Source: an uncultured Ectothiorhodospiraceae bacterium
Lineage (GTDB): Bacteria > Pseudomonadota > Gammaproteobacteria > CAMYNG01
Direction: 5' to 3'
NCBI GenBank assembly: GCA_947259765.1
Contig: CAMYNG010000021.1
Span: 1-35,417, forward strand
Length of the DNA stretch: 35,417 nt
In this document: positions 9,057 to 17,042 of the stretch, in pieces
How the letters are laid out: each line of letters begins with the position of its first letter
How positions within the stretch are numbered: the first letter of the stretch is position 1
Notes under the pieces: model-generated
Seen by the model: the letters and a program-made list of their open reading frames with translations, nothing else
The model's database searches: none
What the model was told of the DNA's origin: nothing
Position numbers and translations under genes: made by a program

Positions 9057-12000
9057 TCAATTCGAATTTGGCTTTGTCGCAAAATCTTGTTGCGCGAGCA
9101 TCTTGCTGATTTCCGGCGCATTAACGGGTCGACTGAAGTAGAAGCCCTGGAATTCATCACAATCCAGCGAGCGTAACACTGCCAGTTGCGCATCAGTCTC
9201 GACACCCTCACCAATAACGCGCAAGCCCAGATTATGCGCCATGGCAATAATCGCTGAAGCGATGGCCTTGTCGTCGTTGTCAGTCGAAATTTCTTTGATA
9301 AAGGAGCGATCGATCTTCAGGGTGTCAATTGGTAATTGTTTCAGACGACTGAGCGAGGAATGGCCGGTACCGAAATCGTCAATAGCAAACATTACGCCAC
9401 GCGCCTTCAGCTCGTTGATAACTCCGATAGTGCGCCCGGTGCGCTCCAACGCTGTCTCCGTAATCTCCAGGTCCAATTGCAGCACATCGGGCTCGATTGA
9501 AAGCTCATCAAGAACTGTCAGGATCCGCTTTATACTACGCTCGGTTGTAATTTGACGTCCGGATATGTTCACCGCAACGCGTGGCCCTTGCTGCCCATTA
9601 CCCTGCCACTGTCTTAAATCCTGAAACGCAGTACGTAAAACCCATTCGCTTATAGGATCGATCAAACCAGTATCATCGGCGATCTGAATAAACTCATCCG
9701 GCAAAAGCTGTCCATGTACCGGATGTTTCCAACGGATTAATGCCTCAATACCTGAAATTTTTCCGCTTTTGATATCGACCTGCGGTTGGTAGTGCAACTC
9801 GAACTCGTTTCGCTCCAAAGCCTGTCGCAAACCTTTTTCAATGGCGGCTTGTTGCACACTTCGTGACGCCAGTTCTTCGGTAAAAAACTGGAAGTTATTT
9901 CTACCGCTGGTCTTGGCGTGGTACATCGCCACGTCCGCAGCCTTCACCATCTTATCGCAATCACCCGCGTCATCGGGATATATACTGATCCCCACGCTGG
10001 TTGAGGTTTCAAGTGTTTCTCCATCCAACAGCACAGGTTGCCGAACGGATTTTACGAGCTTATCTGCAATTAGACCGGCGTTTTCTGCATGCGCAATCTC
10101 GGTCAGGATAATGGTGAACTCGTCCCCCCCTAAGCGCGCCACAGTATCTTCCGCACGAACACAACTTCTCAGCCGCTCGGCGACAGTCTGGAGTAGCCGG
10201 TCACCAAAATTATGTCCGAGTAAGTCATTAAAATTTTTGAATCGATCCAGGTCCAGGTACATCAGCGCGACTTTGTGCTTGTGGCGTTTTGCGCTCTCAA
10301 TCGCCTGTTCCAGGTTGGCGATAAAACGTAAGCGATTGGGCAACCCGGTCAAGGTGTCGTGATGAGCCAGGTGTGCCAGACGTTCTTCCGATTCCTTGAT
10401 AACACTGATATCGGAGAAAATGGCAACATAGTTGGTAATTTTTCCTTGTTCATCCCTGACGACATTTATGTTTTCCCAGGCAGGGTAAACATCGCCGTTT
10501 TCGCGCCGGTTCCAGATCTCGCCGCGCCACTGCCCACTGCTCTGCAGTTGTCGCCACATCTGCTCGAAAAATTCTCGCTCGTGGCGGCCGGATTGCTGTA
10601 AGCGCGGGTTCTTTCCCAACACGTCTTCAGACTTATAACCGGTGATATTGGTAAATGCCTTATTCACTAAAATAATGTCCGCATCGGCGTTTGTAACAAT
10701 GATGCCTTCATCAGTGTTTTGAAACACCGTGGCCGCCCTACGCAGTTCCTCTTCCACCTTTCTTCGTTCAGTTATGTCTTTAACCATCCCCAAGATAGCC
10801 ACAGGTACACCGCTCTCGTCCAGCTCGGGGCGTTCGACTATTTCGACAGTACGTTCGGTGCCGTCCCTATGAATATAATTCACCTCGTAAGCCGGACTAC
10901 TGATTCCTTTTTCCGAATTTACGTCGTGCTCTCTTAATTCCTTTTCAGTATCCGGAGACAGATTAAACAGTTCCCACCATTTCTTACCCACCGCGTCGTC
11001 AGCAGATATGCCCGCAAACTCCTCAATGGCAGGAGATAAATACTGAAATGAGCCATCAAAGGCTTGTCGAAAAATTAAATACTCTTTGCCTATGTTTTCC
11101 ACCAACAGACGAAACCGTGCCTCATTTTCCCGCAACGCTTCCTCGGCGTGCTTTCTCTCCGTAATATCCTCGCCGGCGGCAAGCGCACCCACCGTGTTTC
11201 CGCCTGCATCACGCAAATAATTATTATGCCATGCGATCAAACGCTGTTTGCCGGAGCGGGTAACGATTTCATTTTCGTAGTAATCCACATGGATCATTCT
11301 GCCGTGAATGATTGCCCTGAAGACCTCAGAGACCCTTTCCTGCTCTTTATCCGGCAGACACGTCGTGAACCAGTTCTTACCGACAAGATCCTGTTCGGGA
11401 TATTCAAGAAGCTGACAGCCTCTTCTGTTTATGAGAGAGATGTTGCCATCTGCATCCAACGCAACGATGATAGCCTCAACAGTATCGAGATAAAGTTCTG
11501 CTGTGTCCCTTTCCTTTCGTGCCAGCTTCTCCGCCGCTTTGCGCTGCCTGGATACAGTCGAGATCGTCATCAATGCCAGCAAGAGCAGGAAAACGAGCAC
11601 AGAAAACGCAGTAATAGCCAGTTTCGTCGCACGTAGAGTCTGAAATGCCTCGCCCTCATCGAATTCGGTCGCGATCCCCATTTCCAACACCGGATCCCAG
11701 ACCCAGGCGCTGACGACAGGTACACCTCGATAGTCACGATAACCATTCAGCAAGACCCCGGAACCACCCTTGATTGCGGATGCCGCCATGCGTGTCAGGG
11801 ATTGTTGTTCGCCGGGACTGGACGGTTTTGCTCCCTGCGTAAGGTCAACACCTGGATCACGCAACACAATGTTTAAAATGGCCCTCTGGTCAGGAGGTAT
11901 AAGCCCGAGTTCACGCAATTGCGCATCGAAGCGACTCTGACTGATGAGATGGCCATGTTTGTCAAACGCGTAGGTTTCGCCACTGTGACCAATGCGTCCC

Positions 12001-12635
12001 TGTTTCAGAATACTGGTAAAGCCTTCTTCCGGTCGAAGACGGAGCATAAAAATAGCCACCACCTTGCGTGTTTCGTCAAGCACCGGCGCAGCAACGAACA
12101 TTGATGGCAACCCGTGCACCAGGTTTCCATCGCTGTCAGGAAGGGGAACATCAGATTCAATCGGCAAACTTACCGCTGTCTTGCCTGCCCAGACACGATC
12201 AAGAAAATTTTTCTGTGCGACGAGCAGGTTTTCAACCCCCAGATTCTGATCGCGACTGGATGCCAAATTGATGTTGTCCGGTCCGACGACAAAAAAACCC
12301 TGGTAGCTGGAAGCATTTTGTATGCGCCGAAACCAGTGACGCAAGGCGTATTGTGCTGGCGCGCCGAGTAATACAGATTTTTGACGCGGCAACTCGAGCA
12401 AGCGGGCCGCTTGCGCATGCACTTCAGGTGTATTTGCCCAAACCAGGGCAGCGGCTTCATGTTGGTCGACCCAGGACCGGACCGCCAGATGGGCTGTGTC
12501 TCTGACCGTCACAAGTATTCGCTCGATCTCCATGAGAGTGTCGCTGGAAATCTTTTTTTGAATTGCCCAGGAAGCTAGCGCCAACAGCGCGGCAACGAAA
12601 ACCATCAGAGCAACATTTTTTTTGGGTATTATCAT
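9057..12635 (-). CDS. Membrane Cache-PAS-PAS-PAS-GGDEF-EAL protein (c-di-GMP turnover)
   Basis: A 1192-residue sensor enzyme. A transmembrane helix (about 8-26) is followed by a periplasmic Cache-like sensor (about 30-335) and a second helix (about 338-360). Then come PAS domains near 375-495, 505-625 and 635-750, a GGDEF domain with intact RLGGDEF (GGDEF at 836-840) and an RxxD inhibitory site (827-830), and an EAL domain with EALIRWKHP (964-972), VNISGRQ, LEITE, DDFGTGHSSL and GEGVET. Both catalytic domains keep their key residues, so it could make or hydrolyse cyclic di-GMP. It is a single gene with nearly 500 bases of non-coding DNA upstream. No good ribosome site precedes the chosen ATG; a second Met is at residue 11. 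Confidence 0.95.
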   Translation of the reverse strand: MIIPKKNVALMVFVAALLALASWAIQKKISSDTLMEIERILVTVRDTAHLAVRSWVDQHEAAALVWANTPEVHAQAARLLELPRQKSVLLGAPAQYALRHWFRRIQNASSYQGFFVVGPDNINLASSRDQNLGVENLLVAQKNFLDRVWAGKTAVSLPIESDVPLPDSDGNLVHGLPSMFVAAPVLDETRKVVAIFMLRLRPEEGFTSILKQGRIGHSGETYAFDKHGHLISQSRFDAQLRELGLIPPDQRAILNIVLRDPGVDLTQGAKPSSPGEQQSLTRMAASAIKGGSGVLLNGYRDYRGVPVVSAWVWDPVLEMGIATEFDEGEAFQTLRATKLAITAFSVLVFLLLLALMTISTVSRQRKAAEKLARKERDTAELYLDTVEAIIVALDADGNISLINRRGCQLLEYPEQDLVGKNWFTTCLPDKEQERVSEVFRAIIHGRMIHVDYYENEIVTRSGKQRLIAWHNNYLRDAGGNTVGALAAGEDITERKHAEEALRENEARFRLLVENIGKEYLIFRQAFDGSFQYLSPAIEEFAGISADDAVGKKWWELFNLSPDTEKELREHDVNSEKGISSPAYEVNYIHRDGTERTVEIVERPELDESGVPVAILGMVKDITERRKVEEELRRAATVFQNTDEGIIVTNADADIILVNKAFTNITGYKSEDVLGKNPRLQQSGRHEREFFEQMWRQLQSSGQWRGEIWNRRENGDVYPAWENINVVRDEQGKITNYVAIFSDISVIKESEERLAHLAHHDTLTGLPNRLRFIANLEQAIESAKRHKHKVALMYLDLDRFKNFNDLLGHNFGDRLLQTVAERLRSCVRAEDTVARLGGDEFTIILTEIAHAENAGLIADKLVKSVRQPVLLDGETLETSTSVGISIYPDDAGDCDKMVKAADVAMYHAKTSGRNNFQFFTEELASRSVQQAAIEKGLRQALERNEFELHYQPQVDIKSGKISGIEALIRWKHPVHGQLLPDEFIQIADDTGLIDPISEWVLRTAFQDLRQWQGNGQQGPRVAVNISGRQITTERSIKRILTVLDELSIEPDVLQLDLEITETALERTGRTIGVINELKARGVMFAIDDFGTGHSSLSRLKQLPIDTLKIDRSFIKEISTDNDDKAIASAIIAMAHNLGLRVIGEGVETDAQLAVLRSLDCDEFQGFYFSRPVNAPEISKMLAQQDFATKPNSN

Positions 12636-13120
12636 GGTTTGGTCTCAAACATTGAAACGTTTACCCTGCTCGCGTGTCACGATATACCCCAGGCCGCCCG
12701 CTATATGCATAATGGCAATGGCGGAATGTGCCCGCCAAAGCGTGTTGTGTTTCCTGCATACTTTGCACCGCTTGGTCGCAAGGGCCGATGACTGTACGGC
12801 ACAAGTCAAAAATCGAGCATAGCTATTACAGTTTACTCAATTATTGGTCGTATGGAACGTGGGTGGCCCACTGGGCTTGAAAAAATTCACTAACTATGGG
12901 TTTCAATTTTTTCGCCTCTTGAGGCTAATGAATTGAGATCCTGCTTTCGTACCCAGCTTTCAACCGGGGGCACGAGCATTGCGCTGCCTGCAAACCAAAA
13001 GATCCTTTCAGGCACTAATGGTGGCTGTCTTGACGTGGATCAACACGCTGTTGGATTTAAAAAGTAGCCTTAATAGAGGCAGGATGTTTTTCCTGCGGGT
13101 GTAATCAATGGGAGGTCACC
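12636..13120. other. Intergenic region between the GGDEF-EAL gene and the DUF3775 gene
   Basis: About 485 bases with no convincing gene. It must hold the divergent promoters of both flanking genes. Visible elements are a small GTGGG/CCCAC hairpin (12859-12871), a GCCTC/GAGGC palindrome (12914-12925), a TGCCTG/CAGGCA inverted repeat (12985-12990 and 13009-13014), an FNR/ANR-like box (13030-13043), and a GCAGGA/TCCTGC hairpin just before the DUF3775 ribosome site (13079-13096). No intrinsic terminator with a T-run is evident. Confidence 0.6.
13030..13043 (+). promoter_or_regulatory. FNR/ANR-like operator upstream of the DUF3775 gene
   Basis: The sequence TTGAC-GTGG-ATCAA matches the FNR/ANR/Dnr consensus TTGAT-N4-ATCAA at nine of the ten half-site positions. 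It lies about 84 bases before the DUF3775 start codon. A possible -10 (TAATAG, 13071-13076) lies downstream, but the spacing is a few bases longer than the usual class II arrangement. Confidence 0.5.
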
Positions 13121-13507
13121 ATGATCGGAGTGAATCCCGAGATCGTTAATTTTCTTATCTCACGTGCACATCAATTTCATGCACAGGAGGGCGTCGTCAT
13201 ACCGGAAACACCCGGCAGTCCGTCAGACGACTGGGCGTTACAGGTACTGGCCGACCATAGCGACAACGCCGGCTTCGCGGAAGTTAAGAGCGCCGTTAAT
13301 GATCTTGAGCCGCGCCAGCAACAAACTATTGTTGCCCTGATGTGGTTGGGTCGCGGTGACTATAGCGTTGAAGAATGGGACGCCGCCCTTGAAGAGGCTC
13401 AACGCAACTGGACGCCGGAGACAGCAACTTACCTTATGGCTCATCCCATGCTTGCCGATTTTCTGCAGGAAGGTCTGTCCTTACTGGGTTACGAATTCGG
13501 CGAGTGA
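13121..13507 (+). CDS. DUF3775 family protein
   Basis: A 128-residue acidic, probably cytoplasmic protein with no signal peptide or membrane segment. The opening ending FLISRAHQFHAQEGV, the middle DDWALQVLADHSDN and the core QQTIVALMWLGRGDY are typical of DUF3775 proteins, whose biochemical role I do not know. A strong ribosome site (GGAGGT) lies four bases before the ATG. The gene is monocistronic and converges on the ParA-type gene with a 19-base gap. The FNR/ANR-like box upstream suggests oxygen- or redox-dependent expression, which is inference. Confidence 0.85.
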   Translation: MIGVNPEIVNFLISRAHQFHAQEGVVIPETPGSPSDDWALQVLADHSDNAGFAEVKSAVNDLEPRQQQTIVALMWLGRGDYSVEEWDAALEEAQRNWTPETATYLMAHPMLADFLQEGLSLLGYEFGE

Positions 13508-13526
13508 ACCATATTCAAGGGGGTGG

Positions 13527-14213
13527 TTAGTCTGAGCAGGCCCTACGAACTGACGTCTTGTCACTGTCAGACTCCAGCCAATCCAGTAGCGGTGCCCACT
13601 GGGTTTTATCTTTGCCTACCCGGCTGTCCCACATTTCGTGGATTCCCATACCGCGTTCGGCCGCATGCACGTAGTTCTGCGTATCACGTAAGCGCGCGAT
13701 AAACGGCAGCCTAAGTGTGGCAAGAAATTTTTCCAGGGACTGATATACACGGGTGTTTTCTTTCACCCGGTTTGCCAGCACCGCCAAACGTACGCCCTGT
13801 TGACGAACCTTGCCTTCCAACAATAAATCTTCAATGAAGCGCGAAACGGCGTGAATGTCGATGGGTGAAGGCAACACAGGCACCAACACCCTATCCACAT
13901 CCCGCAGGTATTCACGCAAATGCTGTCCACTGATACCAGCCGGAGCATCGACGATTACACGCTCGGTGCCTGGGGGTAGCCGAAGTTGCCAGGAACGCGT
14001 TACCGGTCGCGCATGACGTTGGTGCGCCACTACGCCGTGAATCACCGCATGCTTTTCGCTCCGCACACTTAACCAGCGGGTCGCGGAACCTTGGGGATCA
14101 TAGTCCAGCAATGCAGTGACAAAGCCGTTGTTTGCATAAGCGCAGGCAAGATTGGTTGCAACGGTGGTTTTACCACAGCCGCCTTTGGAATTAAGCACAA
14201 GAATTTTTCGCAT
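13527..14213 (-). CDS. ParA/MinD-family ATPase without a ParB partner
   Basis: A 228-residue P-loop ATPase. It opens MRKILVLNSKGGCGKTT, a deviant Walker A with the extra signature lysine of ParA/MinD proteins. A switch I-like LLDYDPQGSATRW follows, then RVIVDAPAGI as switch II/Walker B. It lacks the N-terminal DNA-binding extension of plasmid ParA proteins. No parB, parS array or chemoreceptor gene is near, so the cargo it positions cannot be named. Proximity to cobalamin genes could suggest a CobB/CobQ-type amidotransferase, but no glutaminase domain is present. A perfect palindrome sits 38 bases upstream of the start. Confidence 0.88.
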   Translation of the reverse strand: MRKILVLNSKGGCGKTTVATNLACAYANNGFVTALLDYDPQGSATRWLSVRSEKHAVIHGVVAHQRHARPVTRSWQLRLPPGTERVIVDAPAGISGQHLREYLRDVDRVLVPVLPSPIDIHAVSRFIEDLLLEGKVRQQGVRLAVLANRVKENTRVYQSLEKFLATLRLPFIARLRDTQNYVHAAERGMGIHEMWDSRVGKDKTQWAPLLDWLESDSDKTSVRRACSD

Positions 14214-14251
14214 ACCTGAACCGTATAACCGGGTTCCGGCTCCGGCTTCCC

Positions 14252-14271
14252 TAAACTACCCATGTAGTTTA
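14252..14271. repeat. Palindrome upstream of the ParA-type gene, candidate operator
   Basis: Perfect 8-base arms TAAACTAC and GTAGTTTA separated by CCAT. It lies 38 bases upstream of the ParA-type start codon and is not followed by a T-run on either strand, so an operator is more likely than a terminator. ParA-type proteins or a separate repressor could bind here; nothing in the sequence says which. Confidence 0.5.
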
Positions 14272-14384
14272 AAAACCGCTCGCCGGTAACAACTTTTGCC
14301 CTTACTGTTTCGGTATCCTGGCCCGGCGACTTTAAGAAGTGCGGGCGATTTTCCGTGGATTGTTTGAATCACCAGGAGGCCGGC

Positions 14385-14525
14385 ATGGCGGTCACTACGC
14401 GTAAACTTACATGCCGTTTTCCGAGTACGTTCATGAATTGTAGTCAATATAGCCCAAAAATGTATAAATCTGCATTTCGCTTCTGGCCCGTTTCTCGGCA
14501 ATTCTGCACAAGCACCTGTTTTTAA
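14385..14525 (+). CDS. Possible small protein, 46 residues, unassigned
   Basis: A short frame starting ATG five bases after AGGAGG, encoding a basic peptide with four cysteines (begins MAVTTRKLTCRF). The ribosome site is the main support. There is no recognisable family, the codon use is unremarkable, and part of it overlaps a minus-strand frame of no obvious merit. It may equally be chance. Confidence 0.2.
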   Translation: MAVTTRKLTCRFPSTFMNCSQYSPKMYKSAFRFWPVSRQFCTSTCF

Positions 14526-14655
14526 GATAAATCATTTTTCCGCCATCTCGCTATCGCGGGCACCTACAATTTACATTCGCAATTCAACCATGCCCACGAA
14601 TCAACAACTTGGCGAGCATACCAATCGTTTTCCGCATTTCGATAAAGACCCGCAG

Positions 14656-14685
14656 TTGACACCCACCGTAACCGGCACGTACAGT
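14656..14685 (+). promoter_or_regulatory. Candidate sigma-70 promoter for the riboswitch-btuB transcript
   Basis: TTGACA (14656-14661) and TACAGT (14680-14685) with an 18-base spacer. Transcription would begin near 14692, shortly before the riboswitch P1 stem at 14736, which fits a leader RNA. Confidence 0.45.
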
Positions 14686-14735
14686 GCGGCCACTAACAGG
14701 CCCGATGAGTTCGTATAATTCTTCGGGCCTTGCCT

Positions 14736-14946
14736 TCAGGTTCTCCAGGTGCACATCGTCACCTGGAGTGAAACGGGAAGCCGGTGCGCCATCGAGTCTA
14801 TCGATTTTGGCAACTCCGGCACTGCCCCCGCAACGGTAGGTGGGAAAGACAGATCACGATGCCACTGTGCAACTGCACGGGAAGGCGATCTGCCTGTTGT
14901 CATTTGATTTCAAAGGCAACACCCGCAAGTCCGGAGACCGGCCTGA
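14736..14946 (+). ncRNA. Cobalamin riboswitch
   Basis: Conserved cobalamin-riboswitch blocks appear in order: GGGAAGCCGGTGCG (14775-14788), GCCCCCGCAACGGT (about 14824-14837), GCCACTG (14861-14867) with CGGGAAGGC (14878-14886), and the B12 box AGTCCGGAGACCGGCC (14928-14943). A short P1 stem TCAGG/CCTGA closes the element. It precedes btuB by about 120 bases and would bind adenosylcobalamin or another corrinoid, lowering expression of btuB and perhaps of the downstream tonB and pduO genes. Confidence 0.95.
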
Positions 14947-15019
14947 AGGGAGTACTGGGCGTGCTGCGGAGGGCGGTACCGGCGGTAGAGCGTTTTCCTC
15001 TGTCAGCCAATTCCTCTTT

Positions 15020-15056
15020 CGCGCACGGTTGTCCATTGCACGGGTGTGTGCGTTTT
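15020..15056 (+). terminator. Hairpin with T-run in the riboswitch expression platform
   Basis: A seven-pair stem CGCGCAC (15020-15026) with GTGTGCG (15046-15052), one G-U wobble, is followed at once by TTTT. It sits between the aptamer and the btuB ribosome site (AGAGG, 15057-15061). This is consistent with a ligand-controlled terminator, or with a structure affecting the adjacent ribosome site. The loop of 19 bases is long and the T-run short, so it is a weak terminator by itself. Confidence 0.45.
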
Positions 15057-15069
15057 AGAGGTTAAAAAA

Positions 15070-16905
15070 ATGAAAAACTACTCCTTATCGGGTGTGTGCA
15101 TCAGCGCTGCCCTATCCTGTTTACCGATGTCCCCGTTTGCAGCGCCAGAGGAAGAGGCGGTTATCGTCACCGCAACACGTACGACGGAAACTGTCGACGA
15201 AACACTCAGTTCCGTGACTGTCATTACCCGTGAAGAAATTGATGCCAGCCAGACAAAAAGCCTTGCCGAACTGCTGGATGCGCGCGCAGGTATCGATGTG
15301 CGGCGCAACGGCGGCTTGGGAACGGCTACATTTTTAAGCATGCGCGGCACTGAAGCCGATCACGTGCTGGTCTTGATCGATGGCGTACGCATTGGTTCAG
15401 CCACGTTGGGCACGCCGGCGTGGGAATTCGTGCCGGTGGATCAGGTGGATCGTATTGAAATCGTTCGTGGGCCACGTTCCAGTCTTTACGGTGCGGATGC
15501 CATCGGCGGTGTGGTGCAGATATTCACCCGCAAGGGTGGCCAGGAAGATGGCAAGACAAGCGCCCAGGCCAAGGCCGGCTACGGCAGCCAGAACACGAGC
15601 GAATTCGGCTTTGGCTTTAATGGCCGACGTGGCGCAAGCAACTATTCATTGTATGCATCCCGCTTGCAGACGGACGGCATTGATGCACGTCAGCCGGTAC
15701 CCGGTCCGTTTGGCGTTGATGAGCCCGATACGGATGCCTACCAAAATACCTCTTTCAGTGCGCGAGCCGGCTATGACTTTTCCGACAGCTTAAACGGTGA
15801 ATTGTCGCTGTTACATGCAGAAGGCCACACCGAATTCGATGCCGCATTCAGCGGAAATGAAACCGACTTTGTCCAACAGACCGGCTCAGCGAAATTGTCG
15901 TGGGATGTAAACTCCCGCTATCAAACGCGATTCCTGCTTGGGCGTAGCCTGGATAATTCCGACGTGTTTCGCACGGATGGCACCGCAAGTCTGGATCGCT
16001 TCGATACACGCCGCCTGAACGCCAGCTGGCTAAACGATTTCAGTCTGGGACAAAGCAACTTTTTAACCGCCGGTGTCGACTACCTGGACGACGCCGTTGA
16101 AAGCACCGTGCCATACGAAGAATCGTCGCGTGACAACATTGGTGCTTTTGCCCAGTTCCAGCGTCGGCAACGACGCCTGGATTTAGACGCTGGGCTACGT
16201 GTTGACGACAACCAGCAATTCGGCAATAAAACCACGGGCAACCTTGCCATCGGTTATGGCCTAAGCAAAACGCTACGCCTCGTGGGCAGCTACGGCACCG
16301 CTTTCAAGGCACCGACTTTCAACGATTTGTATTTTCCAGGGTTTAACAACCCAAACCTTAAACCGGAACAATCCGCTTCATGGGAGCTTGCCCTGCGTGG
16401 TACGCAACACGGTGGCCGTTGGCGCGTTTCGGCATTTGGTACGGAGGTGACGGACCTGATTACCTTTGACTTTGTTGAACTAATCCCGGTAAACATCGGC
16501 GAAGCCGACATTCAAGGCCTTGAAGCTGAAGTGAGTTACAAGCTTGGCACGTGGCTGTTGGAAGCCTCGTTGACACATTTACTCACGTTCGAGGACGTCG
16601 AAACTGGAAAACAGCTGCCCGGACGTAGTGAAAGCAGCGGACGCATTGACGCGCGACGGCAGATGAACAGCTACGAATATGGCCTGACCTGGTTGGCGCA
16701 ATCGGACCGATTCGACGACAAGGCGAATACTATTCGTGTCCCGGGTTACGCAATCGTCAACCTGTTCGGCGCCTATCACTTTACCAAACGGATCAGTTTG
16801 CGCGCGCGTATCGAAAATCTTTTTGACAAAGAATATCAAACCATTGCGACCTACAATACAATTGGCCGCAGCCTGTTTGTTGCGGTGGAATTTACGGATA
16901 TCTAA
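15070..16905 (+). CDS. btuB: TonB-dependent cobalamin receptor BtuB
   Basis: A 611-residue outer-membrane receptor. A signal peptide (about 1-25, ending FAA) precedes a TonB box region EEEAVIVTATRT, a plug domain (about 45-160, with VLVLIDGVRIGS and RIEIVRGPRSSLYGADAIGG) and a 22-strand barrel ending in an aromatic-rich strand (FVAVEFTDI). Length matches BtuB (about 600). The ATG at 15070 is preferred over the in-frame GTG 24 bases upstream because AGAGG lies eight bases before it and the signal peptide then begins MKNYSL. The cobalamin riboswitch directly upstream identifies the substrate as a corrinoid. tonB and pduO follow on the same strand. Confidence 0.95.
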   Translation: MKNYSLSGVCISAALSCLPMSPFAAPEEEAVIVTATRTTETVDETLSSVTVITREEIDASQTKSLAELLDARAGIDVRRNGGLGTATFLSMRGTEADHVLVLIDGVRIGSATLGTPAWEFVPVDQVDRIEIVRGPRSSLYGADAIGGVVQIFTRKGGQEDGKTSAQAKAGYGSQNTSEFGFGFNGRRGASNYSLYASRLQTDGIDARQPVPGPFGVDEPDTDAYQNTSFSARAGYDFSDSLNGELSLLHAEGHTEFDAAFSGNETDFVQQTGSAKLSWDVNSRYQTRFLLGRSLDNSDVFRTDGTASLDRFDTRRLNASWLNDFSLGQSNFLTAGVDYLDDAVESTVPYEESSRDNIGAFAQFQRRQRRLDLDAGLRVDDNQQFGNKTTGNLAIGYGLSKTLRLVGSYGTAFKAPTFNDLYFPGFNNPNLKPEQSASWELALRGTQHGGRWRVSAFGTEVTDLITFDFVELIPVNIGEADIQGLEAEVSYKLGTWLLEASLTHLLTFEDVETGKQLPGRSESSGRIDARRQMNSYEYGLTWLAQSDRFDDKANTIRVPGYAIVNLFGAYHFTKRISLRARIENLFDKEYQTIATYNTIGRSLFVAVEFTDI

Positions 16906-16967
16906 AAACCCGTTTTGAACTTTACTTTGGAAGATTGAAAAATTTGCAACCGCCTTCACTTGAATAC

Positions 16968-17001
16968 ACGACGATGCGGCCAGTCCCGGCTGCGTCGTCG
17001 T
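16968..17001 (+). repeat. Strong hairpin between btuB and tonB
   Basis: A 14-pair stem (16968-16981 with 16988-17001) containing two G-U wobbles and a six-base AGTCCC loop. No T-run follows. It may stabilise the btuB mRNA 3' end, attenuate read-through into tonB, or be recognised as DNA. Confidence 0.6.
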
Positions 17002-17042
17002 CCACTAGCCTGAATTTGCCAAATGATGGGGAATAGGAAACT

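Larger units (their letters stand above)
14214..14735. other. Intergenic region upstream of the riboswitch
   Basis: About 520 bases, more AT-rich than its neighbours. It holds the palindrome near the parA start (14252-14271), a short open frame with a good ribosome site (14385-14525), a candidate promoter for the riboswitch transcript (14656-14685), and an AGGCCCGA/TCGGGCCT inverted repeat spanning 14698-14730. A second short frame (14590-14718, 42 residues) has no ribosome site and is not called. Confidence 0.5.

Noticed and set aside
12914-12925. GCCTC-TT-GAGGC palindrome as a terminator
   Set aside because: The T-run precedes the hairpin on the plus strand and would be an A-run on the minus strand, so it has the wrong polarity. 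It is too short to claim as an operator.
13527-14213. Possible CobB/CobQ or CbiP-type enzyme because of nearby cob genes
   Set aside because: Too short and lacking the glutamine amidotransferase domain; the motifs are those of ParA/MinD.
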